Origin: Rhineura floridana | Taxonomy: Eukaryota; Chordata; Lepidosauria; Squamata; Rhineuridae | DNA: 64,000 bases | Direction of reading: 5' to 3' | NCBI RefSeq assembly: GCF_030035675.1 | Contig: NC_084484.1 | Location: 187,490,934-187,554,933, forward strand | The notes under the pieces: model-generated | Seen by the model: only the letters and a program-made list of their open reading frames with translations | Told to the model about the DNA's origin: nothing | Database searches by the model: none | Part shown: positions 33,930-44,115 of the stretch, one piece after another | Layout of the letters: each line of letters begins with the position of its first letter | Numbering within the stretch: position 1 is the stretch's first letter | Translations under genes and position numbers: made by a program

Positions 33930-35560
33930 ACCCTGGACCCTCATGGCTGATTAAAGACTAGAAGAGAGGAGAGAGTGAGCTAGGCCAGGGAGGTGATTAA
34001 TGACTCCTTGAGAGACGGGGTGGTCCCTGCCTGTTTAAAGAAGGCAGTGTTAAGACCACTCCCTAAGAAGCCCTCCCTGGATTCAGAAAATCTAAGTAAT
34101 ATTTACTGGTTGCTAATCTTTTCTTTGGGGACAATGTTCTGGAGTGTATGGTTATGGATCAGATACAGGTTCTATGGATGAAACCGATTTTCTAGATCTG
34201 TTTCAACTGGGGTTTGGGCCTGGTTTCAGCACAGAAACTGCCTTGGTCACACTGGATGTTGATCTATGTCAGGAGAGAGGCAGAGGGAGTGTATCCCTGT
34301 TAATTCTCCTTGATCTCTCCATGGCTTTTGATACCACTGGCCATGATATTCTCCTGGAGCGGCTGACCAAGTTAGCGGTGGGGGGTACTGCTTTGCAGTG
34401 GGTCCAGTCCTACTTGGATGGTCACTCTCAGAGGGTTGTGCTTGGGGAGTATTATTCGGCCCAGTGGAACCTTCAGTGTGGGGTTCTGCAGGGTTCAATT
34501 TTATCCCCCATGCTATTTAAGATCTACATCAAACCGCTGAGTGAGGTCATCCAGAGTTTTGGAGTACATTGTCAGCAATAAGCTGATGACATACAGCTCC
34601 AATTCTCCTTTACATCTGCAGGTATGGCAGTAGATGTGCTAGATCACTATCTTGCCTTGGTAACTGACTGGATGAGAGCCAACAAACTGAAACTTAATCC
34701 AGACAAAACTGTGGCACTGTAAGTTGGTGGTTCTCTACAGCAGATGGATGGGATGTGGCCTACTCTGGATGGGTCACACTCCCTTCTGAAGGAGCAGGTA
34801 TGTAGCTTGGGGATACTCCTGGATCCATGACGGTCACTTGAGGCTCAAGTGCCCTTGGTGGCGTGGAATGCCTTCCATCATCTTTGGCTGGTAGCCCAGC
34901 TGTGCCCTTATCTGGACAGGGATGGCCTAACATCTGTTGTCTACACTCTGGTAGCCTCTAGGTTAGACTACTGCAATGAGTTATACTTGGGGCTGCCTTT
35001 GAAGATGGTTCGGTAACTGCAGCTGGTGCAGATTTTGCAGATAGATTGTTGACCAGAGTAAGTTGGTCTCAACATATAACACCAATTATGGCATGATTGC
35101 ACTGGCTTCTGATTAGTTTCCGGGCTCAATTCAAAGTGCTGGTTTTGACCTATAAAGCCTTATGTGTCTCAGGACCTCAACATCCGAAGGAATACCTCTA
35201 TCTGCATGAACTGAGCTGTACCCTGCATTTGCCATCGGAGGCCCTTGTTCATGTGACCCCTCCATGGCAGGCTTGGAGGGTGGCAGCATGAGAATGGGCT
35301 TTTACAGTGGTAGCCCCCTGGCTGTGGAATGCTCTCCCCAAGGAGGCATGCCTAGCGCCATCTTTATCTATCTTTAGGCACCAGGCAAAGACCTGTCTCT
35401 TCACCCAGTCCTTTGGCCTTTCATGACCTCTTTTAGAGGGGTGGGATTTGTGTACCTGCCCTAAACTGGTATTGATTGTGTTTGTTTTCATTTGGTTTTT
35501 AATTGTCAGAGGTTGTTTTTAGGCTTTATGGATTATGCTTGTTTTTAATTGGTTATTTGC
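33930..35560 (+). mobile_element. Decayed L2 LINE (RT domain to 3' end)
   Basis: Broken frames in the L2 order: DPGPSWLIKD, LKKAVLRPLPKKPSLD, ETALVTLDVDL, LSMAFDTTGHDILL, LQCGVLQGSILSPMLF, ADDIQLQFSF, MRANKLKLNPDKT, SRLDYCNELYLGLPLK, FKVLVLTYKAL. Several stops and frameshifts mark it as older than the copies at 22.4 and 50.8 kb. It lies in the proposed intron of OR-4. Confidence 0.85.
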
Positions 35561-35673
35561 TTTGGGTCAGCTGGTGAGAAAAGCATCATCATCATCATCT
35601 AGCCAGAAATCTTCTTTTTTCTTATAAACAGGAAGTAACAAAGAACACAGGAGAACATTGCTCAGAAAATATC

Positions 35674-36615
35674 ATGTCCTTCTCTAATGAGACAGCCAGC
35701 ATTCCTGGTTTCCTCCTGACAGGGTTTCCTGGGCTAGAGAAACACCACATCTGGCTCTCCATCCCCATCTGCTCCATGTACCTCGTGGCCATCGCAGGGA
35801 ACTGCACCATCCTCTTCATCATCAAGAAGGACCAAGCCCTCCATGAGCCCATGTACTATTTCCTCTTCATGCTGGCCCTCTCAGACCTGGGCATATCTTC
35901 TGTCACTTTGCCCACCATGCTGAGTGTCTTGTGGTTCAACCACTGTACAATCAATTTCAACGCCTGCCTGATCCAGATGTATTTCATCCATACTTTCTCC
36001 ATCGTTGAGTCAGGCATTCTACTCTCCATGGCCTTTGATCGCTTGGTGGCCATTCGGAACCCCCTGAGATACACAACTATCTTGACCAACAGAACCATCA
36101 TAAAGATAGGAGTGGGAGTTGCCATTCGGGCTGGCTTCCTCGTGTTCCCAGCTTCCTTCCTCCTGAAGAGGCTGCAGTATGGAAGAGTGAATGTGCTGTC
36201 ATATTCATTCTGCTTGCACCAGGATATTCTGAAGGTGGTGCGTTCAGACAGGAAAATCAGCAGCATCTACGGCTTGATGGTGGTGATCTCCTCCATGGTT
36301 CTTGACTGTATATTGCTTGTTTTGTCATATATCATGATACTGAAAACTGTGTTGAGCATCGCCTCCAAGCTGGAGCGCCTCCGAGCCCTAAATACCTGCA
36401 TCTCCCACATTTGTGCTGTCCTCACTTTCTATATCCCAATGATTGGCCTCTCAATGATCCACCGCTATGGGAAAAATGCTCCACCTGTAGTTCATATCCT
36501 CATGGCCAATGTGTACCTTCTTGTGCCACCACTGATGAACCCCATTGTGTACAGCGTGAAAACCAAACAAATCCGAGCTAGGATAGTTAAACTATTCCAG
36601 AAGGGTAAAAAGTAA
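35674..36615 (+). CDS. Class I olfactory receptor, OR51-like (OR-4)
   Basis: An intact 313-residue receptor, tandem paralogue of OR-3. Seen: NET sequon near the N-terminus, GFPGLEKHHIWLSIP, GNCTILFIIKK, LHEPMYYFL, MAFDRLVAIRNPLRY, LSYSFCLHQDILKVVRS, RALNTCISHI at TM6, MIHRYGKNAPP, LMNPIVYSVKTKQIR. It shares the acceptor position and the upstream promoter-like block with OR-3. The 184-bp stretch 35709-35892 differs from OR-3 at only 5 sites, far fewer than downstream, which suggests a conversion tract. Probably a functional receptor; ligand unknown. Confidence 0.94.
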   Translation: MSFSNETASIPGFLLTGFPGLEKHHIWLSIPICSMYLVAIAGNCTILFIIKKDQALHEPMYYFLFMLALSDLGISSVTLPTMLSVLWFNHCTINFNACLIQMYFIHTFSIVESGILLSMAFDRLVAIRNPLRYTTILTNRTIIKIGVGVAIRAGFLVFPASFLLKRLQYGRVNVLSYSFCLHQDILKVVRSDRKISSIYGLMVVISSMVLDCILLVLSYIMILKTVLSIASKLERLRALNTCISHICAVLTFYIPMIGLSMIHRYGKNAPPVVHILMANVYLLVPPLMNPIVYSVKTKQIRARIVKLFQKGKK

Positions 36616-37289
36616 ATTGAAGCACCTTAGCATCATCAAAGAGATTTATGTGTAGTAGGCTATGCACCTGTCAAGTCAGGATTGTGAAACTGAGATCCTT
36701 AATTTGCCCCAATGAGAGAAAAAGTTGAGATCAGATATGACAATAATTTATTTAAAATGTATCATCTGAACACCAGTGAATGCCAACCAGTATATGAAAG
36801 GTTTAAGCACAGGGCTGCATTCAACTAAGTCCTACTCAAACTAGACCCACTGAAATGCATGAACATAAATTAGCCATGTCTATTAATTTCAGTAGGTCTA
36901 CTCTGAGTGGGACTTACACTGAATACCACCCCATAATTCCTGAAGAATATCAAAGGCAACTCAAAGGTGCCTCGTACATAAATCAAACTTCAGGAAAGGA
37001 AAATATATGAAAGAGTGAATGCATGGGGAAAAACAGAATACAGTGATTACCTGGGGAAATTAAGTGTAAAACTATCTGTATTAAAGCATCAGAAAGTGGC
37101 TATTACATGGAAGGATTACAGCATGCAAGATTAAAATGACAATTCAATCGTTGCTGCCCCAGATGACAAAGCATCAAGGAGAGTTAAGCAGCAGGGCAAG
37201 GAGGCCAGGGCACCCCACTCTGCCCATTTGTTTCCTGACCTAAACAGTACCTAAACTTTCAGTAAATTGACTCAATAAACAACAAAAAC
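36616..37289. other. 3' flank of OR-4 with a palindromic MITE
   Basis: 36811-36934 is a copy of the 13316-type MITE (gggctgcattcaactaagtc ... ggtctactctgagtgggact). No gene in the remainder. Confidence 0.45.
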
Positions 37290-38430
37290 AAATATGCAGG
37301 TAGGGAGCCAGCAGGGTGTGGGGGCTTTCCAGCGTTTTGCACTGTCTGTAACATGTATGACTATCTGCCTGCTGGACAGAAGTCATGGGGGTGTCCTCAG
37401 TGCAAGGAGCTCCTGGCTCTGCGGGAACAAGTTTGTTTCCTTGAGGCCAAGGTGGCCGACCTGCAGAAGCCAAGAGAGGCAGAGAGCTTTGTGGATGAGG
37501 CCATTGGGGACGGACATTTTAGCTGTGTCCCACTCCCAGGATGCTAACTCTCCTGTTATCATGGAGAATGAGGGCCTCAGGCAAGGAGAACGTCCATCTG
37601 AGGAAGAGGGAAACAATCTCTTAGAAGGGACCTTGGCGGATGAGCAGATATACTCTTGTAGTGAGGCTATTTCTCCAGGGTGGTGGTGGAGGGATCCTAG
37701 TACTGGGTGATTCAATCATTAGGAACATAGGCATTGGGGTGTAGGATGGACATACAGACTACTAGGTGATTTGCCTGCCTGGCATAAAGGTTATGGATGT
37801 TGCCCATTGGCTAGGTAGCTTGGTAAATAGTGCTGGGAAGAAGTCAGTGGTCATGGTGCACGTCGGCACCACTGACATGGGGAAATGCACCCATGAGTTC
37901 ATAGAAGCAAATTTTAGGTTGCTAGATGGGATGCTGAAAGCCAGGACCTTCAAGGTAGCTTTCTCTGAAATGCTACCGGTTCCACTTGCAGGGCCAGCCA
38001 GCCAGGCTCAGCTTTGTAGTCTTAATGCGTGGATGAGGCTATGGTGTTGGGAGGGGAGGCTTAGATCTGTTAGGCACTGGGGAACATTTTGGGAGAAGCT
38101 GGACCTCTACAAACGGGACAGGCTCCACTTGAACCAGGACGGAACCAGACTGCTGGCACTTAAAATCAGAAAGGTGTCAGAGCACTGACTGCAGGGGAGA
38201 AACGTGACAGGAGCGGAGGAGGGTTCGGTTCGGAACAAATCTCCCCCTGGGATCAAGAGCAAAAAAAGGATGAAATTTTAAATGGGGTAGCCCTTGAACT
38301 AGGCACTGTGAGTGCAGGAGCACAAGCCAGTAACCCAAAGAGGCAAAAGTACCACAGGCCAAACCAAAAGTGCCAAAGACACTTGAAGAGAGACACTGTT
38401 TACAAGTGTTTATACATTAGTGCTAGAAGT
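37290..38430 (+). mobile_element. CR1 LINE, ORF1 (zinc-binding plus esterase) and start of ORF2
   Basis: The broken frames spell a CR1 ORF1: a Cys-rich and coiled-coil start (GCPQCKELLALREQVCFLEAK), a middle, then an SGNH-esterase-like part (ILVLGDSIIRN-like text at about 37690, LPGIKVMDVAHWL, VVMVHVGTTDMGK, YKRDRLHLNQDGTRLLA with the Asp/His region). At about 38395-38430 ORF2 begins (VYKCLYISARSL). Several frame breaks. This 5' half of a CR1 is rarely kept, because most copies are 5' truncated. Confidence 0.75.
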
Positions 38431-38655
38431 CTCTGTGTTAGAATTGCTTTTAATATGTTTTCTTTAATAATATGTTTTAAACTTTTTTTAAAAAAGATGT
38501 TTATAAAGCTTTTTTTTAAATATATTTTAGCGTTGTTTTGTTTTAATGTATTTTGAGGTCTTTTTATGATGTTTTAAAGTGTTTTTCTGTTTGCCGCCCT
38601 GGGCTCCTACTGGGAGGAAGGGCGGGATATAAATCAAATAATAAATAAATAAAAC
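38431..38655 (+). mobile_element. L2-type 3' tail inserted in CR1
   Basis: T/A-rich leader then gccgccctgggctcctactg, ggaggaagggcgggatataa and an (AAAT)n tail: the same tail type as 5492-5640. It interrupts CR1 ORF2 soon after its start. Confidence 0.7.
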
Positions 38656-38920
38656 TAAATACGCCTCTGAGCCAAGAAGGGAGAACTGGAGTGCTTGGTC
38701 TTAGAGGAGAGGACAGTATTGATATAGTGAGCATAATGGAATCCTGGTGGAATGGAGGAAACCAGCGGGACATGGTCATCCTTGGGTATAAACTCTATTG
38801 GAAGGATAGGGAAGGATGCACTGCAGATGCTGTTGCTCTATGCATGAAAGAGGCCGTTGAATCCAGCAGCTAGAAACCCCCAAAGAGGCAGATTCCTCCA
38901 CAGAATTGTTGTGGGTATTG
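38656..38920 (+). mobile_element. CR1 ORF2, endonuclease part
   Basis: Continuation of the CR1: DIVSIMESWWNGGNQRDMV followed by LGYKLYWKDREG corresponds to the ITETWW and GYKLFRRDRQG region of CR1 endonucleases. It breaks off at about 38920 and resumes at 41330. Confidence 0.7.
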
Positions 38921-39075
38921 TTACAACATACTACCTGAACACGCCCAATCTCGTCTGATCTCGGAAGCTAAGCAGGGTCAGGCCTGGTTAGTACTTGGAT
39001 GGGAGACCGCCTGGGAATACCTGGCCGGATGGCCCGGCTATCCGAGGCCAACCGAGGCTCCTCGGCGCTGCTGTA
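38921..39075 (+). pseudogene. 5S rRNA-like sequence (pseudogene or SINE head)
   Basis: 38921-39021 follows vertebrate 5S rRNA closely from the cataccac region (ctgaacacgcccaatctcgt) through ggaagctaagcagggtc to gttagtacttggatgggaga and gggaatacc. The internal control region (A box, IE, C box) is almost unchanged. Then, instead of gggtgctgtagg, about 43 bp of GC-rich sequence follows with two hairpins (GGATGGCC/GGCTATCC and CCGAGG/CCTCGG) before cgctgctgtat. It is probably a retroposed 5S copy or a 5S-derived SINE, not a working rRNA gene. Confidence 0.8.
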
Positions 39076-39089
39076 TCATCACGTTTAGG

Positions 39090-41325
39090 GGGGATTCTGA
39101 CTTAGAGGCATTCAGTCATAATCCCACAGATGGTAGCTTCGCCCCATTGGCTCCTCAGCCAAGCACACTCATTCAAGATTTGCCATAAGATTCCATTAGC
39201 CAGGTCCACTGTCAGATGATGTGAACGTAAGAAGGGGACTCCCAAAATGCCTCCCTCTCTACCCCTGTGCACTGCACTCTCCATTTTTCCTTTTAATGTT
39301 CCTAATGTAAAAGGAACATCTTGCCAGATAGTTGCTTCCTCTGACTTTCCCCCATATCCAATGAGATTTATTTTTTTCTGTGTGGGCCTGCCATTCTTAA
39401 CCCAGTCTGGGTCTAGTATATTAACAGAGGCCCCTGTATCAATTAAGAGATGGGCTACACATCCTGACTCTCCCACCGTAGCCTTCACACTGGGTCTACC
39501 CCATTCATCTGGCACTAATTTAGCCACAATTTTTGAGGGGCCAGTGGATGTGTGTGCATGTTCTTCTTTAAGTGCATTAACAGGACTTTTCTCAATAACA
39601 GGAGCCCTTTTGGTTCCAGCTGTTTCTGGAGTTTCAACTTCTTTAGTCAAAGAAATCTTTTCCTGTGGTGCTAAAGATGGTTCTGCACTGTGATCCATGA
39701 CACCCTGTTCTAGTAGAGAATCACCTCCTCCCGTAGCTACAAAATTTGTACCAAAGACCTCTGGTTTTTGCAGGCTGGATTCATTTGAAAAACCCAAGCC
39801 TGGTTTTCTGGCCACTGTTCCCAATTCCCAAGTGGTGGCCTCCACATTCATTCTGCCCCACAAAGCTGGCGCTAACATTGACACAGTTGTGACTGGAGCA
39901 GCAGGAACTGGGCAGCCCTAGGTTCGATCGTGGACATCTTGTATGGCCTGCCTCTGTTCTTCTGAGCGAAGCTGGATAGGAGCAGTAGGAGCAAGGGGGG
40001 CAGTAGGGGGGGAAACAGAAGCGAAGGTGGAAGGGGCCATAGGAGCCTGTGCCATTACTCTCCTATGTAAGGCTTCTGTCAAGACTTTAGTGGGTTGCTT
40101 ATGGAACTGATCCATATTTTCTCCCAAATTTCTAAGCATGGACCACAGCTGATTACGGATGGGATCCTCAAAATCCACCAGTTCATTCCCCTGTCGGGTT
40201 TGAGTAGGGCCTTGTTGGGAGGGAGAAAAGTTGCTGTGATTGTTGCTGGAGTTATTGAACCCAGATCTCCTGTCTCTCCCCGTTGATGTGAAATTACCCC
40301 AATTGGAACCAGGGGCCAAGAAAGGGCAATAGTTTCCTCTTCCCTGGGGTCCCCGATACAACTGGGTCCCTCGGTACAACAGATGAATGAGGCCCCTGAT
40401 TGGTATATGTGACAGTTTGAATTGGATCGAGCTGAACCTTCTTCGATGTAGTGGCAGCTTTTTGCCCCCCTCCAACCTCTCGAAGGAGCTCAGAGACTTG
40501 TGAAATAACCACACTCAATTCCCTCCAAGTAATACCTTCAAGATCCATTCTTCCTATTGCTAACTTCATTTGAGCATTTAACCCAATGTGTACAGCTTCC
40601 AGAAATTCTCTGTCATTATACTCATACTGCCCATCTTCCCGAAGCCTGACATGCTCTGATAAACGTCCAAGGAATTTCTTCCGATTCACATAAACCTCTG
40701 GGCTTTCCCCTACACCTTGACTCTCCATAACATATGCCTTTAACACATTCATCCCCGGCAACAGAGCCTTTATCACAATTCTCATCCAGTCATACACATC
40801 CCCTGATTCCCCATTCTGAACGTTGTCTCAATGGACGCTGCATCCTGCTCAGTGGCACAATATCTTGCCACTTGCATTAAATCTTGAGCATCAGCAGTAG
40901 AATACATTTCATCTGCCCTAGTTAACCACATCAAAACTGTGTCCTTGTTCAAAGAATGCAAACTATCAGCCACTGCCTTTGCCTGGGGAGGGGACCAACG
41001 TACAATCTCTTGGACAATTTTATTACGAGCTGGCCCCATCCCAGTGGTTTCCACCACATTTTTCATTATAATGGGTGCAAGTACTTGTGACTCCTTCCAT
41101 TCAGGATTTAAAGGCGCAGATGATACAGCATCTTCTGGGAGGGGGGGAAGAGAGGGTGGAAGGCCCCATTCCTCATCACCATCACCTGAAACATGCATGA
41201 CTGTGGCCACCAGCCCCTGTTGGACCTGCAACTGTCTTTCCAGTTCTTTAATTTGAGCTTTGCACTCATCATGGCTAACATTCAACATGATGCAGAACAT
41301 TTAGCAGTTAGTTACTTTTATGTCT
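39090..41325 (-). mobile_element. Fossil endogenous retrovirus fragment: gag-pro only
   Basis: The minus strand holds an N-terminal gag-like region, a capsid-like region and an aspartic protease region with the LLIDTGASVNIL active-site motif and a GILGVPFL motif downstream. No polymerase, envelope or LTR was found, so this is an isolated internal piece. It is broken, with about two or three interruptions. It lies inside a CR1 copy and next to the 5S-like sequence, so it is younger than that CR1. The exact retroviral class is not settled from motifs. Confidence 0.75.
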
Positions 41326-41329
41326 CAAC

Positions 41330-41487
41330 AGTGGTGACACCACACCCCAAAAGTAACTTAGTATTGGGGACGTTCTATCATCCCACTGTTCAAATGCTGA
41401 GGGAGATCTTGAGATGAGAAATTAAATCGAGGAAACATCTAAACTAGGGAATGTTGTAGCAATGGGTGACTTCAACTACCCTGACAT
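41330..41487 (+). mobile_element. CR1 ORF2, endonuclease part (continued)
   Basis: Reads NLVLGTFYHPT, then a short decayed stretch, then VAMGDFNYPDI, the CR1 endonuclease YRPP and GDFN motifs. Cut at 41487 by a BovB insertion and resumed at 42091. Confidence 0.75.
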
Positions 41488-42082
41488 TTTGTTTTGTTAT
41501 GTGCCTTCAAGTTGATTATGACTTATGACGACCCTGTGAATCGGCGACCTCCAAGAGCATCTGTCATGAATCACCCTGTTCAGAGCTTGTAAGTTCAGGT
41601 CTGTGGCTTCCTTTATGGAATCAATCCATCTCTTCTTTGGCCTTCCTCTTTTTCTACTCCCTTCTGTTTTTCCCAGCATTATTGTCTTTTCTAGTGAATC
41701 ATGGCTTCTCATGATGTGTCCAAAGTAGGATAACCTCCGTTTCATCATTTTAGCTTCTAGTGACAGTTCTGGTTTAATTTGTTCTAACACCCAATTATTT
41801 GTCTTTTTCGCAGTCCATGGTATGCACAAAGCTCTTCTCCAACACCACATTTCAAATGAGTTGATTTTTCTCTTATCCGCTTTTTTCACTGTCCAACTTT
41901 CAAATCCATACATAGAGATCGGTAATACCATGGTCTTAATGATCCTGACTTTAGTGTTCAGTGATACATCTTTGCACTTGAGGACCTTTTCTAGTTCTCT
42001 CATAGCTGCCCTCCCCAGTCCTAGCCTTCTTCTGATTTCTTGACTGTGGTCTCCATTTTGGTTAATGACTGTGCCGATGTAA
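41488..42082 (-). mobile_element. BovB (RTE clade) LINE, 5'-truncated 3' end
   Basis: An open frame of 197 codons encodes the BovB ORF2 C-terminus: KVRIIKTMVLPISMYGFESW, CWRRALCIPWTAKKTNNWVL, YFGHIMRSHDSLEKTIML, GSRKRGRPKKRWIDSI. The 3' end is cttgaaggcacataacaaaa-like. The flanking target duplication is cctgacat (41480-41487 and 42083-42090). It sits in the CR1, so it is younger. The clean frame indicates a fairly recent insertion. Confidence 0.88.
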
Positions 42083-42895
42083 CCTGACATAGACTGGCTA
42101 TATATACGTTCCAGTCATGATAAAGAAGCAAAACTTCTAGATGCCCTAAATGACTGTGTGCCCTAGAACAGTTGGTCATGGAACCAACCAGAGGGGCAGC
42201 GACCCTGGACTTAGTCTTAAGTGACTCCCAGGACCTGGTGCAAGATGCAAGTGTTGTTGAACCAAATGGAAACAGTGACCACAGTGCTATTAAATTAAAC
42301 ATGCATGTAAATGGCCAATTGCCAAGAAAATCCAACAAGGCCACATTTGACTTCACAAGAGGAAACTTCCCCAGAATGAGTGGATTGGTAAAAAGAAAAC
42401 TTGACAGAGTGAAGAAGGTCCAATCACTCCAAACTGCTTGAAAGTTGTTTAAAAACACAATATTAGGAGCTCAACTAGAGTGTATACCACAGATCAGGAA
42501 AGGTACCACAAGGGCCAAGAGGATGCTGGCGTTGTTAACAAGCAGAGTCAAAGAAGCTATTAGAGGCAAGAAGGCTTCCTTCAAAAAATGGAAGTCTTGT
42601 CTGAATGAGGAGAATAAAAAGTAACACAAATTCTGGAAAAAGAAATGCAAGAAGACAATAAGGGATGCTAAAAAGGAATTTGAGGAGCACATCGTTAAGA
42701 ACATAAAAGCCAACAACAAAAAATTCTTTAATACATTCAAAGCAAGAGACCATCTAGGGAGGCGGTTGGACCCTTGGATGACAAGGGAGTCAAACTTGTG
42801 CTAAAGCAGGATAAGGAAACTGCAGAGAAGCTGAATGAATTCTTTGCATCTGTCTTCACAGTTGAGGATATGGGGCAGATCCCTGTGCACAAGAA
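42083..42895 (+). mobile_element. CR1 ORF2, endonuclease-RT linker
   Basis: Reads RGAATLDLVLSDSQDLVQD, NSDHSAIKLNMHV (the endonuclease SDH motif), then KRKLDRVKK, a Lys-rich linker, and DKETAEKLNEFFASVFTVED, matching 61207-61416 of the other CR1. The RT domain and 3' end are absent: homology stops near 42895. Confidence 0.78.
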
Positions 42896-44115
42896 GAATG
42901 TGGCAGTCCCACAGTGCAAGAAGCATCATGTGATCTGTGGTTGGCACAAAGGGGGTTTATATCCTGTGAATGTTGCCTATTGATTGGCTATGTGGATTGG
43001 CCACATCCAGATAGCACTCTCGTGGCAGTGCAGGCATGTCTGACAGTGAATGCCTACTTCACCTAAGTCAAGTCTGGCCCATTATTCCCTATGGGGTGTG
43101 TCTCTGCATGCCACCCCTTTGGCTGGTTGTGGCAACTGGGGCTCTCCCTGAATCCTGCCCCATCTCAACCTCTGGCAAGGCCCTTTTGGGGGATTTATGC
43201 CAGGTAGATCTCCAGCAGATGTGAGTTCCACCTGCCAGGCTGCCGGTTGGTGGGTTGGATGGTCTTCCGCAGCGTGTGGTGGTATTATTTTGCCAGTATT
43301 TTGATGGCAACAACGTCATGTGGATGGGTCATGTGTGATGAGTACCAATCCCACAGTAGACAGCCATCTGGAAGCATCCTGAGTACTTGTGCAATAAACA
43401 ATTTCAAAATATCCTCACATTTTTCAAGGAGAATAAGGAAGCACAGAGGTCTAGCTGCAAACAGCTGAAAAATACTTCTGCAAACCAAGGGCTCTTGCTG
43501 GAGAGGCTGGACTTATGCTCAGGCCCACTATATCTCCCAAAGGTGATGTGCTTCTGCTGGTTTCCTTTGCTATCACAGTAGAGTGTGCTATGTTAACCCC
43601 CAGTGCCGCAGGCTGCTGTCCATGGAATTTGCCTGGACACAGGGAAAAACAAATCCAGAGTTCCCCAAAGGTACCAGCAGCAACAAGCACAATTAGCATG
43701 TTAATATTTCCATATCCACTGCTACTCCCAGCTGTGCAAGATGTTCACTGGGATCCAGATGGTCATATATAAATGCTCTTCTCCATCAGCCTGGTCTTCA
43801 GGTGATGCAGAGAGAAAGGGACAGGCCTTCCTTTAGTGCAGTGGCAATTTGCTCTGGAGAGTGGGGATTTGGGGTAAATGGGTTTCCTGAAAGAGGCTGC
43901 TGCAGATTGCGTGGGACTACTCTGTGAAACAGTGCAGGGAGAAGCCTATCAAAGCCACGTACAGATTTCCGAGGAGGAAATATGACCAATGTTTGTCTCA
44001 CTGCAAAATCACAGAGCAGAGGAATCCCTATAAACTTGACAGCTGGATCAGTGTGAAGTTAGACACAGATGCTCAGATCCCCGAGGCCGGGATCTCACAG
44101 AATGAACTGCGTGTC
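42896..44115. other. Intergenic upstream of the OR pseudogene
   Basis: No gene recognised. An open frame runs into the OR pseudogene from 43924, but its first 64 residues show no OR likeness and are read here as 5' flank or leader. Confidence 0.45.

Noticed and set aside
38921-39021. Functional 5S rRNA gene
   Set aside because: The 3' end is replaced, the 5' end is altered, there is no T-run terminator in place, and it is a lone copy inside a CR1.
39090-41325. Complete provirus
   Set aside because: No LTRs, polymerase or envelope are present and CR1 sequence resumes at both sides; it is only a broken internal fragment.
43924-44115. 64-residue N-terminal extension of OR-5
   Set aside because: Class I ORs start about 20-25 residues before the PGLE motif; the internal Met at 44116 fits and the extension has no OR features.
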